Assembly (NCBI RefSeq): GCF_032362555.1 | Contig: NC_083506.1 | Location: forward strand, 6,991,501-7,055,500 | Length of the DNA stretch: 64,000 nucleotides | Reading direction: 5' to 3' | DNA from: Amyelois transitella | Lineage: Eukaryota > Arthropoda > Insecta > Lepidoptera > Pyralidae | Part shown: piece after piece, positions 13,329-24,289 of the stretch | Layout: the number at the start of each line of letters is the position of its first letter | Position numbering within the stretch: position 1 is the first letter of the stretch | The notes under the pieces: model-generated | What the model was told of the DNA's origin: nothing | Database searches by the model: none | The model's input: only the letters and a program-made list of their open reading frames with translations | Translations under genes and position numbers: made by a program

Positions 13329-14333
13329 CACATAAAAATAATTTATTAATTGGGTTTTGTTTGTCCTTTATGTTTGTTTTTATATTCCACAATTCTACAA
13401 CTTCGAGACATTTGTGAAGAGATTTTTAAAGGAAATGCAAAATACCACAATAGTAATGGAACTATCACCGTTTGTGGCTAACCATACCATAGAATTAAAT
13501 TCTAAATCACACTTATGATTTGGTGTTGATCAAATTATTCACAATCACAAAATCCACCACATAACAGTCCATAATCATAACAGTAAAATAAATGTAATAA
13601 AGATGTAAAATCTTACGATTATTGGCATGATGAAAAATACTATTACCACATCATTATTATACCCTTGGCGTTAATCCTGGTTTCATCTTCATCTCTTTGG
13701 CGAGGAGTCCGGGGTCCGCTTGTGACCATGAATCCCGGTCACCGCACTGACATACAATCGTTGCAACAAACTTGACAATATTTATTTAGCCCTCGAAAAA
13801 TATTCAAGTGACAAACAAATAGACCACGATTTTTGTTTATAGACAACTAGCTCTTACCCGCAGCTTGTCCAACGTGAATTGCTAAATTATAACCATCTAT
13901 AAAAAGCGACGGAAATAGCACTATCTACAAAAATCAACGAATTAAACACCACGTACAAATAGTGAAGAATTTAGCGTCACCTTCAAAAGAAAGAACAAAA
14001 AGGAAAGAAAGGAATAGGTTATCTTAAATGTCCAGACTCTTAATATACCTAAGTGATATTTCAAGAAGATTAATTCTGTAGAAAATCCGTGAAGTGATAG
14101 CAAACAAACAAATAAACTCACTTTGGCATGTATTATATTAGTAAAATAAAAAATGTCGTTAAAGGCATTTAGGTTTAAGTACCTAGAAAAAATAATTGGG
14201 TGAAAATTAACCAAAAAAATCGCTATTCAAGTATTCAGAGATATGAATAAGGAGTAAGAAATCTCGATAGATTTAGTACCTATTTATGTGCTTTATAATT
14301 TGTGCGTAAATTGCAATCAAAGAGATTTCCATA

Positions 14334-14977
14334 TGAATGACCCAATTCATGAAATCACTAAGTCCATTTTGAGCTGGGAACACTACGTTATTCAGTTTTT
14401 TTTTTCTCTTTTATTTACTCTGATCCATTTTCTCCTAAGTAATCCCTAACTGCCAGTTTTGCAATGAGCAAAATATGCTAAGTCCACCGTTTCCAATTCA
14501 AGAAATCACTATATTCTAAAAAATATCTATGTCCTTGAAGTTGAGTGCAAAAAATCCCTAAGTCCATATATTTTTTTATCCTGTCCATTTATTATCCTGT
14601 CCCTGGCCATTCAATGATGTCTATAGATCGAGACTTTGCTTTAATAGAAAGAAAAAGGTTTTGGAGAAAAGCACCTGGTATATCAACTTGTAGGCAAGTG
14701 CGGTTTACTAAATATGGTTACGACCAGAATTAACAGACTCCATGACGACGGACAGTTTAAAACCAATTTCTTTATATCGTACTGGAGTTTCTAGAAACCA
14801 TTTATTTGTGTTGATTTTTATTTTGATAATTAAAGATATTTTATAACCCTATAACATATATTTTTATTTTATTTTTATTCCTTACGGTTCCATTTTAGGA
14901 ATATTTTTAATATTTTGACAGCGTTTATTTCAAAAGTGGAAAAACGGACTTAGTGATTTCTTGAATTGGGCCATTCA
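14334..14977. mobile_element. non-autonomous DNA transposon with 32-bp TIRs and TA target sites
   Basis: The left end (14334-14365) and the reverse complement of the right end (14946-14977) match over 32 bp with two mismatches. Both run TGAATG, CCCAATTC, AAATCACTAAGTCC. A TA dinucleotide flanks each end (14332-14333 and 14978-14979), inside a CATATG context, so the exact target duplication is ambiguous. The motif AAATC-CTAAGTCC recurs inside the ends. A short open frame at 14545-14733 contains GHSMMSIDRDFALIE, resembling a motif I associate with transposon-derived proteins of arthropods. The 644-bp size suggests an internal deletion of a larger autonomous element. Confidence 0.7.
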
Positions 14978-15443
14978 TATGCCAATCGTATTTGGTTAGA
15001 TGAGGCGCGCCTGATAATAGAATGTGCATAGATTTTTCTCATTTGCTATTCAGTAGTCGAGTGTAGTGGCCAAGCTATTTAAACTGTTTATTAATAGTGT
15101 GATTCTGTCGCCGGGACACAGGAAAACGTGTACCTACTGAGATGTAAAGATACAATAGACGATCTCGGCATAACAATGTCGGAATCGACAGAATTGTAAC
15201 TTTTTGTAAGACTACCTATTCAAGGAATGACGAGCAAAGGTAAGCTATGCACCTTCCTGCCTTTCTTAATTAAAATCAACGTGACAGCGCTTCTTCATTA
15301 TCTTTCGACACGTATATTTATCAAACTTGTTTTTAATTCATATAGAGTAAACTATTATTTTTAATTTTCAAAAAGTACTACACAGACAAAGTTTTTATTT
15401 ACGAAAGATTAACTGAAAATCAGATAGCATTTGCCAAATTGAG

Positions 15444-15488
15444 AAAAATGTTCAACATATATTGGACGAATATATGTTGAACATTTTT
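15444..15488. repeat. perfect hairpin, 20-bp arms, 5-nt loop
   Basis: AAAAATGTTCAACATATATT at 15444-15463 is mirrored at 15469-15488 with loop GGACG. It lies just beyond the donor side of the candidate Asm 5' exon, so it would be inside a transcribed intron if that exon is real. Confidence 0.85.
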
Positions 15489-15644
15489 TCTTCTAATATA
15501 TGTCTTAGAGAATCATCAAAAATTACAATGATATAGCTTCTTAAATAAATAAAGATTTATTTAAACTGTTATTTATGTAAGAAGTATTAACAAAATGAAA
15601 AAAAAAATGAAAAAAAAAACACTAAATGAAAGTTTCATACTTAC

Positions 15645-15790
15645 CAAAATATATTTAATATTTTTCACTAAATATAAATGGAACGAAAAGGAAAGACGAT
15701 CAACAGCCAAATGCTCTCGTAACACTAACAAACAACATTAATAAAACAGGCGACAATTGACCTCCATGCCCTATCTGACTGATAACTGAA
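15645..15790 (-). other. candidate 5' non-coding first exon of Asm
   Basis: On the minus strand a strong donor (TTTTG then GTAAGTATG) ends an exon at 15645. Two initiator-like TCAGT motifs lie near 15783-15795, where transcription could begin. No clear TATA box is seen. The orientation fits a leader exon spliced over about 5.8 kb to the Asm exon at 9863, but no sequence shows that link. Confidence 0.3.
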
Positions 15791-16799
15791 CAGACCGTCT
15801 TTCAAACACATCATTTTTAAGAAAAAATGAAAGGTTTTCTTGTTTTTTAATAAACATGGCTGACAATATAATTGATAGTAACTCTTTAATGAGTGCTATT
15901 TGCTGGTTTAATTGTGATTTCTATTAATAGTATAAAGTGGTAATAGCATTTTTCTTGTTTTAATTGCTGAAAATTCTTACTATATAGTCTGGACAACGTA
16001 TTTTGAACTTAAAATTTTCATTTTATTATCAGCTTATAATTTAATTTAAATGTCGTAGTCGCGTTTAAATAGATAAGTTTTAGAACATTAACTATCTATG
16101 ACAAGGTTTTGCGATTTGCAATGATAGATAACGTTATAATATTAGATGAAACTGTGTACATTTAATGTCAGAATGTTCTAATTAGTTATTGATAAGTATT
16201 ATTTTAATATCTGATTAAAAAACAATCTGCGCACAAACAGACAGACGGATACTCTAAGGGTAAAACTGTAAGGGATGCACAGTAACTGTTACCTATGGAC
16301 CTTAAAAAGGTAAAAGCCATTTTTATAGTAAAAGCTTTTATATCAAAGGCAAACAGGGATGAAAATTACTACAGAAATAGAGGACTACCAACTCCCCATT
16401 ACAAAATGACATAAAACCCCGAGTGGAAAATACGTCAAGCTCAAACACCAACCAAAAAAGCTGTAAAAATATATACATATCAGGAAACAGGGAGCAGAGT
16501 GCCCCATGTGAGTCGTTGATAGCAAATCACTGTTGATTCCACGATCAATTTCTATTTTATAATATTGATTTTTATTTGCCACAACACAATTTTAATCATT
16601 CAGATAGGCAATAGCTTTATTTCACTGACATTTTGCAAAGTACACGGGTACTTAAGTAACTATTCATTAATAAATAACTCCTGACGCAAAGCAAGCAACT
16701 CATTAAAAATTTAAGTATTTTGAACATTATTTTTAATAGTAATATATTAAGGAAGTAAGTAGTAATCACGTGGTTTTTATTATATATATAAATAAATAA

Positions 16800-17043
16800 G
16801 TAAATCAATATATACGGGATAAATTACACAGATTGAGTTAGCCTCGAAGTTAGTTAGAGACTTGTGTTAGAGATACTAACCCAACGATACTATATTAAAT
16901 AATAAATACTTAGATAGATAAGCATCCAAGACCCAGGCCAATCAGAGAAAGTTCGTTTCTCATCATGCCCTGACCGGGATTCGAACCTGGGACCTCCGGT
17001 GTCACAGACAAGCGTATTTATTACTGCTGCGCCACAGAGGCCG
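16800..17043 (-). repeat. SINE-B copy with tRNA-like head (near complete)
   Basis: On the minus strand the head GGCCTCTGTGGCGCAG holds a pol III A box and is followed by a B box (GGTTCGAATCCC, 16975-16987). The body includes AGAAACGAACTTTCTCTGAT and CTAACTCAATCTGTGTAAT. This is the standard architecture of a tRNA-derived SINE. Other copies are at 18910-19085, 23385-23560 and 33775-33858. Confidence 0.85.
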
Positions 17044-18589
17044 TCGAAATATATAACGATAGGTAACATGGTCACGGTCGCTGCGTGTTAGCCACTCGAC
17101 CGTTGGTCATAGGACACTAGGCTCCTCTCCATGACGTAACCGAGACAAAGACAGGAGGAGGATGAGTATGTCATAATCATTTAAGTGTGTAAGTACCATT
17201 GGTATCGATTAGTTTCCGCCTTCGAAGCCCAGTGGCATTCTACCGTAAACCTTACTTATACGAGTACCTTCCGTTTAGATCCTACTTACTCGCTTACAGT
17301 TATCGTATGATTTATTCCTAATTACTTATCGGCGAGTGCTAATGAAACCCACTTTTAGGTACGGTTTATAAGAAAACTATTTATTAAATTTTTCATAATC
17401 AACATAAATATGCCGCAATAATGAAGAAAGTGCAATTTAAAATACAAATTTAAATTGCACTTACGCGTAAATTTGTAAAATAAATAAGTAAGTGGTTTAA
17501 TAAATAATCATACCTCATCTCTCATCAGGCCATGGTCTTGTGACCTTTTAAGAGATCTTTTTAATTTTGCACATGTTTGTCCTTAGTCTCCGATGAGTAT
17601 GTACTAAATAATTATACCTTGTGCTTTATTATTCTTGATTAAACGTAATTGTAAAAGGATAATTTCAATGAGACCGATCATGGCATGGTGAATCAATGAC
17701 TCTTAGTAAAGCATTTACAAAAACAACATAGAGTTAAATCCTATGTGAATAAAAGAAGGTTAATATTACCTGCCAAATATATTTATCTAAAATTTCGCAA
17801 AACAGTTCAAATATAATTTCATAAAGAACCAAGATATCCACAGCAAAGACCCCGACAGGTCTTGGCAAACCAGTTACCGTATGATTATCGCATTCCTCGC
17901 GTAAAATACGTAGGTATTTATCAATTTCACATGAAGCCTTATAACGGTTTCCATGTTAATAGGATGATGCGTGATTTTACATAAAATGTGAATATAAATA
18001 ACTTAATATAACTTAGAAGTAACTAAGGTAACAAGTATTTACCTTTCCTAAATATTTATAAATACCTACGGATTAATGGGTACGTAAGATTATAATCAAG
18101 TGAATGCCAAAGTTTTTCCAAATCCAGAAAGCTTAAAGTAGATTCCTCTAAATCGTGCGTGCTCGACCAAAAACAACAGCACAAGCTAAACAAAAATTAT
18201 AAGGGCACATGGGAATGGGACTACCAGTAGTGGTGTGACTGTAACCTAGGGCGCCCAATCCACTTTTGTATCCCGGCCTTGACCTACATGACAGAACAGC
18301 ATTAAATGTTCGCTCTTTGAAGCGGAATCGATGCCAATTTACTGTAACATTGAATACGAAAATTGTAGAGTCGTATTCACTTTCGCCACTCACGCTTTGG
18401 ACGTAATGTAACACGATTATAAACTTGAGACTACCTACTTAATTTGAAGCAATTTGTGTTTAGATCTTTCTATGATATTCATAAATCAAATAAACTTCGT
18501 AAAATTGAGCTAGCCGACAAACTTTCTTTTTTCTATAGCTGATATAACCGCTGTCATTCTTTAGGGAAGCAATATATATTAGAGTCACG

Positions 18590-18730
18590 TTTATAAGCCT
18601 TACCGGGTAGACAAAGTCAACAGTCTCAAAAACTGAAAGGCTGAAAATTTAGCTGTATGATTTAATGATGGAATTGAGATTTGAAAAGTGACAGGTTGCC
18701 AGCACATCGCCTACAAGAGGAATCCCAAGT
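18590..18730 (-). repeat. SINE-A fragment
   Basis: Reverse-oriented blocks: GGGTAGACAAAGTCAACAGT, AACTGAAAGGCTGAAAATTT, AATTGAGATTTGAAAAGTGA and CAGGTTGCCAGCACATCGCC. The head is missing. Confidence 0.6.
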
Positions 18731-18909
18731 TTGTATATGTTTATCAGAATAATGTGTTCTCAGTTTGAAATATCAAAATTTCAAAAATCTTTAAAAAAAA
18801 TTTTGGTAATGAAAATTATTTTTCTTTATTTCATGTAGGTACCGTAAAACGCTAAATTCTTAAGCATTGCCGAAATAAAGCAATGGAATAATATTTCTGA
18901 TGAATGTCC

Positions 18910-19085
18910 CAGTTATTCGAATCCCGGCCAGGGCATGATGAGAAACGAACTTTCTCTGATTGTCCTGCGTCTTAGATGTTTCTCTTTATATAAGTAATTA
19001 TTAAAACATAAAGTATCGTTAAGTTAGTATCTCGTAACGCAACACACTAACTCAATCTGTGTAATCTGTCCGTTATATATTAATT
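18910..19085 (+). repeat. SINE-B fragment lacking the A-box end
   Basis: It begins at a B-box relic (TTCGAATCCCGGCCAGGGCA), continues through GATGAGAAACGAACTTTCTC and ends ACTCAATCTGTGTAATCTGT. It is a 5'-truncated, diverged copy. Confidence 0.65.
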
Positions 19086-19599
19086 TATTGTTGGGTAAAA
19101 ATGTAATTTAAGTAAACAGATCATTGTTAATGAAAGTATCATTCGGTCATCATCAGTAGTTGTGATTTAAATATTTACGTACCTGCGTTAGAAGCATTGT
19201 GTCCATCGACCCGCATCTCACATACATCAGACATTTCAAGACTTTAGTTACCTTGAAAAGTTTTTATACTATGAAGAATTGTACTTCAAAATTTTTTAGG
19301 TTCTCAAAGATGTCACAAACCGCAATGTTGGTTTAACAACAATTAATGAATGATATATTGTCAACTTAGAAAACAAAAAAAAAACATTTAATTTTTGAAA
19401 TGCCTATAACATAAAATTATGTTGTATCCTTTTTTTCCTCTCTTCAGTTTATTATGATAAGCAAGTACCTATCGTATTAGTAATTCATCACCTAGATATC
19501 GTCAATGTTTTGGAGAAATAATTAATTAATACTTATACCTACATTTTAAACTAATTTCTTTATTACATCTGTGAAAGTAGTTAATAAAACATAACTCTT

Positions 19600-19707
19600 A
19601 TGGGTAACGAAAGAATTAATGACACTGTTTTCTCCGGTTTGTTGGTCGGTGCTGTTGGTTGCGTATTATTAGCCTTAATTTTGTCATCAGTTTCAAATAT
19701 GTTGTAA
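19600..19707 (+). CDS. candidate 35-aa single-span membrane micropeptide
   Basis: ATG at 19600 opens a 35-codon frame starting MGNERINDTV and ending in TAA at 19705-19707. After a short polar N-terminus, residues 11-30 are almost wholly hydrophobic (FSGLLVGAVGCVLLALILSS), which suits one membrane span. An AATAAA follows about 20 nt after the stop, near 19728, and another follows shortly after, so a very short transcript could end there. No promoter or homologue is recognised. Chance occurrence, or an exon of a longer gene, remains possible. Confidence 0.25.
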   Translation: MGNERINDTVFSGLLVGAVGCVLLALILSSVSNML

Positions 19708-21539
19708 TCTTCCCAAACAAGATTGGAATAAAATTGCAGCTCGTAAGCAATGAATAAATATTATCGCATTATTTTATTTAGGACATGACTATTTATATGC
19801 AATATAGGTCCAGCCAACACGAAACTACTTGCGATTCAAGGCACATCAAAATTCGCCGTTAACCTCAATGGAACAGAAAGAAAGTAGAGTCGCTAAATAC
19901 AATAACGTTGACAAGACTCGATTATTTGGCGTTATAGGTATTGTTGGGAATATATTACTTATTTTGATTTGTAAATTGACAGGTTGGGATTTAATATTTA
20001 TAGTATTTAAGATACAATTATTTTTCCACCACCTAAAAAGCATTTAAATAACTGAATATCAGGTATATTCATACTCGTAGAAGGTGATCGATAACTAGCC
20101 TTGTATGATAAAATTTCTTTAATGAATCATAGATTCTTGGATAAAAACAAACACTACACATATACCGTCGTATTCATCAATTGTAACTCTCGTAAGTTTC
20201 TACGTCAATCAAAAATTAAAATTTAGAGAGTTAAAAGTTGTGACATTTTTGTATATTATCTCCTGCCGTGAAGTCAACCTTGAGGTTAGCATTACATACC
20301 ATAATGCCATTGCACTTCCTGAACCGTTAATTTACAAAGACACTGAACTGATCTGAGTTTGCTCGCGTCTGAATCACAAAATCCCAAGCTAGACCCCAGC
20401 TCTAACTTAAAATTAATTCCTTCTCATTAGCTATTCTCATTTTGGATATTTACCTTAGTATCCTAAAACTCAAGTATTCAACTAATTATCCTAAAACGCA
20501 AATATACGACTTATTTGGAGACTTATGTCCGCATGCGTGATGATTGTCCCGTAGGTATATATTTTTTTAGTAATGGCTTAATGTTCAGGATATACAAAAA
20601 GCATGCCCTTTCAAGCATTAAGCTCACAGCTCTGCTAAGCTTTAAAACTGCATTCTAATATTATATAACTGTTTACAAACAGAATGTAACTTGGTAATAA
20701 TACTTATGTGGCGCGGCTACTTAACTTTACTAAAGATAAAAACAGTTAAACAATGCGTTCCTTTGGAGAACAATAGATATATAACAGTAGTCTGTGCGTA
20801 ATTATCCGAAGCTGATATAACTACTTAATTCATACTTGCAAACTAGAATTCTATTTTTACCCAAATTACTCATGAAAATGCAGTTTTTTTATACAGTAGT
20901 AACAGTGAAATGAAAACTGATGTAAAAAATATTGGTTTGATTGGAGAGATCATAATGTAGTGATATGTGAGATATTTTTGCGGCCGAAATAGTCTGTACC
21001 TATCAAATTAACGCTCTTGTTACAGTTTCAACATTTTCTAGCAGTCGACCTAAAGTATTCTTATATAGGTAATACTTGCTATAAAAAATTGGTAATTTAT
21101 TAAATCTGTAATACCTATCATTACTTGTGTTTCCAAGAAGTTGTGGAATTCCTTGACCAACATTGAGATGTTTTTGCCATGTTTACTATTTAGATCATCT
21201 TTAGAATCGTAACCAATAAAGCGAACAAACTAACAGTCCGGTGCTTGGTGACTCGGTGTCGATGGCGATTTGATGAGAAGTGGAACGCCTGACTTTCTGA
21301 CCTACACACGCACTTGACGACACTGGACAGTAGATAATCGTTGGTAAATAAAGCAATCTGCACGTCCCCCTATAACGGTGTAGCATACACGACTAATAAT
21401 TGATTATATATAAAGAAAACATACCTTAAAAAGATATAGATGACCAGTCCCTCATGAAGTATGTCCAAAGCCGAAGAAACTGTCGCAGATCAATAAATCA
21501 ACAATAACATTTCACTCGTTTTCGTGTTGAACAAACAAA

Positions 21540-21840
21540 AGCGTCGCATTCGCATACTATATTTTTTTTCGAGAGAAACTGCGCAATGTATGTAGAAACG
21601 CGCATACGGATCACTGTGTGCCAGAACACTGAGGTGTGTTGCGAGTTCAGAATACCACGTTTGTCGAGGCGATGAGGTGAGCGAGCGACCACAACCGCAC
21701 GCGACGCGCGCAGTGAGAGTTGTGCCTGTCTGTCGCAGACGAGACAACAACAATCCACGAAAGCAGTGGCTGCATCCACGACAGCTGCTGCTTGCAGATT
21801 CACTCCGAGAGACAGCAGCTGCGACAGCAATGCGGGTAAA
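21540..21840 (+). promoter_or_regulatory. GC-rich block, possible promoter and 5' non-coding exon
   Basis: This 300-bp stretch is much richer in GC and CpG than its surroundings and contains CAG/CTG-rich runs (AGCAGCTGCTGCTTGCAG and similar). A donor-like GTAAAAC follows AATGCGG near 21838. Long frames are open on both strands here, which is what CpG-rich DNA without TA-rich stops does, so I do not call a protein. It could be a leader exon of a downstream plus-strand transcript, such as an alternative start for the LDLa gene. Confidence 0.25.
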
Positions 21841-22404
21841 ACGCACTTGTTATTGCAACCCGCAATGTCACGACTTGTTAAGAAAAGTGGTGTCAATCGC
21901 TATGAACCCATATAACACATCACGTGGCCGGTCAATGACCATGATCATACCAGTTGTATATATTGATAGAAGTCATTAGAAATTACATAATAATATGTAA
22001 GTAGTAAAAAAACACAAGTACCTACCTATCTATTACAATTTAATTTCTAAGTCAGACTTATTTTGTAAGCCTATTTAATTAACACTTAACAAACCCTACC
22101 TGATACTTATTTACACATTATAGTTGAACTCATTTAATATTTAAAATAAAAGTGTAGGCAGAGAGTAAGCTTGATGGGGCACAGCGTTGTTGCCCGCATG
22201 GTAAACAATTCATTATCTTTTCTGTTACTTGTTGACTAATAAAAATCTTTTTAATTGTACACCATACTCATTATTATTTAATTAGACACTAATTTGGTAA
22301 GTCATTCATTTAAAATTACAAAATTAAACATAACTCGAACTCTACATACTGGCAAAGGGCAATGTAAGGTAAGAGAGCTGTAACTTAGAATCCTAGACGT
22401 AGGT

Positions 22405-22472
22405 AAACAATTTTTGATTGTTAGTCTATATCGAGTAGGTACTCGATATAGACTAACAATCAAAAATTGTTT
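22405..22472. repeat. 68-bp near-perfect palindrome (33-bp arms, 2-nt spacer)
   Basis: The left arm 22405-22437 begins AAACAATTTTTGATTGTT. The right arm 22440-22472 is its exact reverse complement, with only GG between. No gene or recognised transposon surrounds it. Confidence 0.9.
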
Positions 22473-23384
22473 TACTTGACTGTGTATCGCACTTATATTA
22501 TAATATACATAATTAATGATACCTATATCTTTAATAACGGTTTTGTTTGGAAAAGCCTTAATTTTCCCAATAGGATTACTCAAGTCAATAATTCCGAAAT
22601 TCTTTTTCGGGATAAAAAGTACTTATCATGTTATTTCATGTTATATCGAATACCCGAGTATCAAATTTAAACAAAATTTGCCCAGTCGATTTTGCGAAAA
22701 ATGTAATGAACACACATTCTTTCTTACATAATTTCGTATTTCGCATCTACTCGTATATCATAATAAATATGAATTAGTTGTATTTACATTGTAAAATATG
22801 TATTAACTATGTATAATATCACCCTTCTATTGACTAGGCAATGATCAAAAATAGCTTCCAACCTAAGCAATCGAATTCAGTTCTATTTCAAGAAAATTAA
22901 TAATTGATGACTGTAATTCATAAGCGATCAAAGAACTATCAATAATAGTGACAAAACTTATCCTTGAAGATTAAAAATAGAATCAACTTAGTCCGAATAT
23001 TTGAATCGATCATACAGGGGATTTGTGCACTGCATTTTTTTAAGTAAGTATATTATTTAGTTATGTAAAAATTTTATAAATACTTTGATATTAAAAAATG
23101 TTACAGTATAGGTATATGTAATAATACTTACCTAGTTGTTATATGTATGGATATGTTTTTGATTTAAGGACAAACAGGTCTTCTTAAATGCCATCCAAAA
23201 TTCTCTTGATTCAATAACTTATTAACTTTTTCAATTCGTATACGTACGTTACTTAGCTGATGATACTTCGTTATTATTTACTTGTGATCATAATCTAATT
23301 CCACAGAAATACTTTATTTACTTTATGTGTGGAATTCGATAATTTATTGAATAACTTAAAAGAAATTAGCGCCACATACAATGG

Positions 23385-23560
23385 AATAAATAAATATACA
23401 CGGGACAAATTACATAGATTGTATTAGCCTCGAAGTAATTTCGGGACTTGTGTTACGAGATACTAACTCAGCGATACTATATTTCATAATAAATACTTAT
23501 GTAGATAAACATCCAAGACAGGGTCAATCAGAAAAAGTTATTTTCATATCATGCAAAAAA
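23385..23560 (-). repeat. SINE-B fragment
   Basis: Reverse-oriented SINE-B blocks: ATACACGGGACAAATTACAT, GTATTAGCCTCGAAGTAATT, GATACTAACTCAGCGATACT and CATCCAAGACAGGGTCAATC. The tRNA-like head is lost. Confidence 0.65.
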
Positions 23561-24067
23561 ATAATACAGGTTTTTCGCGAATTACACGGGTTTTTACCGA
23601 GGTGAAAAATTGGTTCGGTAGATAACAAGTGAAGAGACAATAAAAAAAAATTACTTTCGCATTTATATAAGATACTAATTAATTGGGAAGTCGGTATATT
23701 TAATTTTTTTTTTAAAGTTGATCAATTTTATAAAGCTCAGTAAATTCGAGTAACGAACAATGTTTATAGAGGCCGTATGTAGACTCTATATTTTTATTAT
23801 TAAGTACCAAAACTATTGGGTACCGGCTACTGGCTACGTAGACTATGAAATTATACTGCTTACATTTCAAAACTTTTATCGAAAATATTTCGTTTTAGAT
23901 ATAAGTATAATGTTTGGAAAGTAAACCCTCTTCCCAGATGACAGTGGAGGGCAAGTAACAGATGGTCCTACGGCCAACGTAAAAACGTGTCATTCTTCAC
24001 TGACCACGGGTGTAGGCCCTGGCACGCGCTACCAACCCCATAGGTTATCCCTTACCCACGTCCCCGA

Positions 24068-24190
24068 TGACGTATACTCGTCACTATCACACATTGGTAC
24101 GGTACCCGGGGTGCCAGTGTTGGTGCAAAGTTGTTTAGACGTTGTCTGGGCAACGGTAGCGCGATAAAAGGCACGCTGCTCTTAGCCAGA
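24068..24190 (+). promoter_or_regulatory. putative promoter of the LDLa gene with X-box-like, CRE-like and TATA-like motifs
   Basis: TGACGTAT (24068-24075) resembles a CRE. GTTGTCTGGGCAAC (24141-24154) fits the RFX X-box pattern RYYNYY-N2-RRNRAC exactly. ATAAAAGG (24164-24171) is TATA-like, and a start about 25-30 bp downstream near 24190-24200 would fit. The block is GC-richer than its flanks and precedes a good splice donor at 24290. Confidence 0.4.
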
Positions 24191-24289
24191 CGTGCACGAA
24201 AGCTTCCACGCGACAATATTGTTTTAAGTTGTAAATATTTTTAATTAATATGTGCTGTTGAAATTATACTCTAAGTATCAGCGGAATGT
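24190..24289 (+). other. candidate 5' non-coding exon of the LDLa gene
   Basis: A strong donor (GAATGT then GTAAGTAAC) ends the segment at 24289. It would splice to an acceptor just upstream of the coding ATG (TTTCAG near 25431 or TTACAG at 25440). Its internal ATGs open only very short frames. Confidence 0.35.

Noticed and set aside
15856..15927. 23-codon frame MADNIIDSNSLMSAIC... with a good start context, divergent from the candidate Asm leader exon
   Set aside because: Too short, with no donor, polyadenylation signal or homology to support it.
16975..17043. tRNA-like sequence with A and B boxes, also at 48181 and 50368
   Set aside because: Each continues into a SINE body or repeat tail, and the cloverleaf is not convincingly complete. 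Called SINEs, not tRNA genes.
18148..18414. 88-codon minus-strand frame
   Set aside because: No motif, no splice support, and surrounded by repeat-rich sequence.
21498..21896. 132-codon minus-strand frame and overlapping plus-strand frame
   Set aside because: Both strands are open because the block is GC- and CAG-rich. The composition is that of repeats, not a protein.
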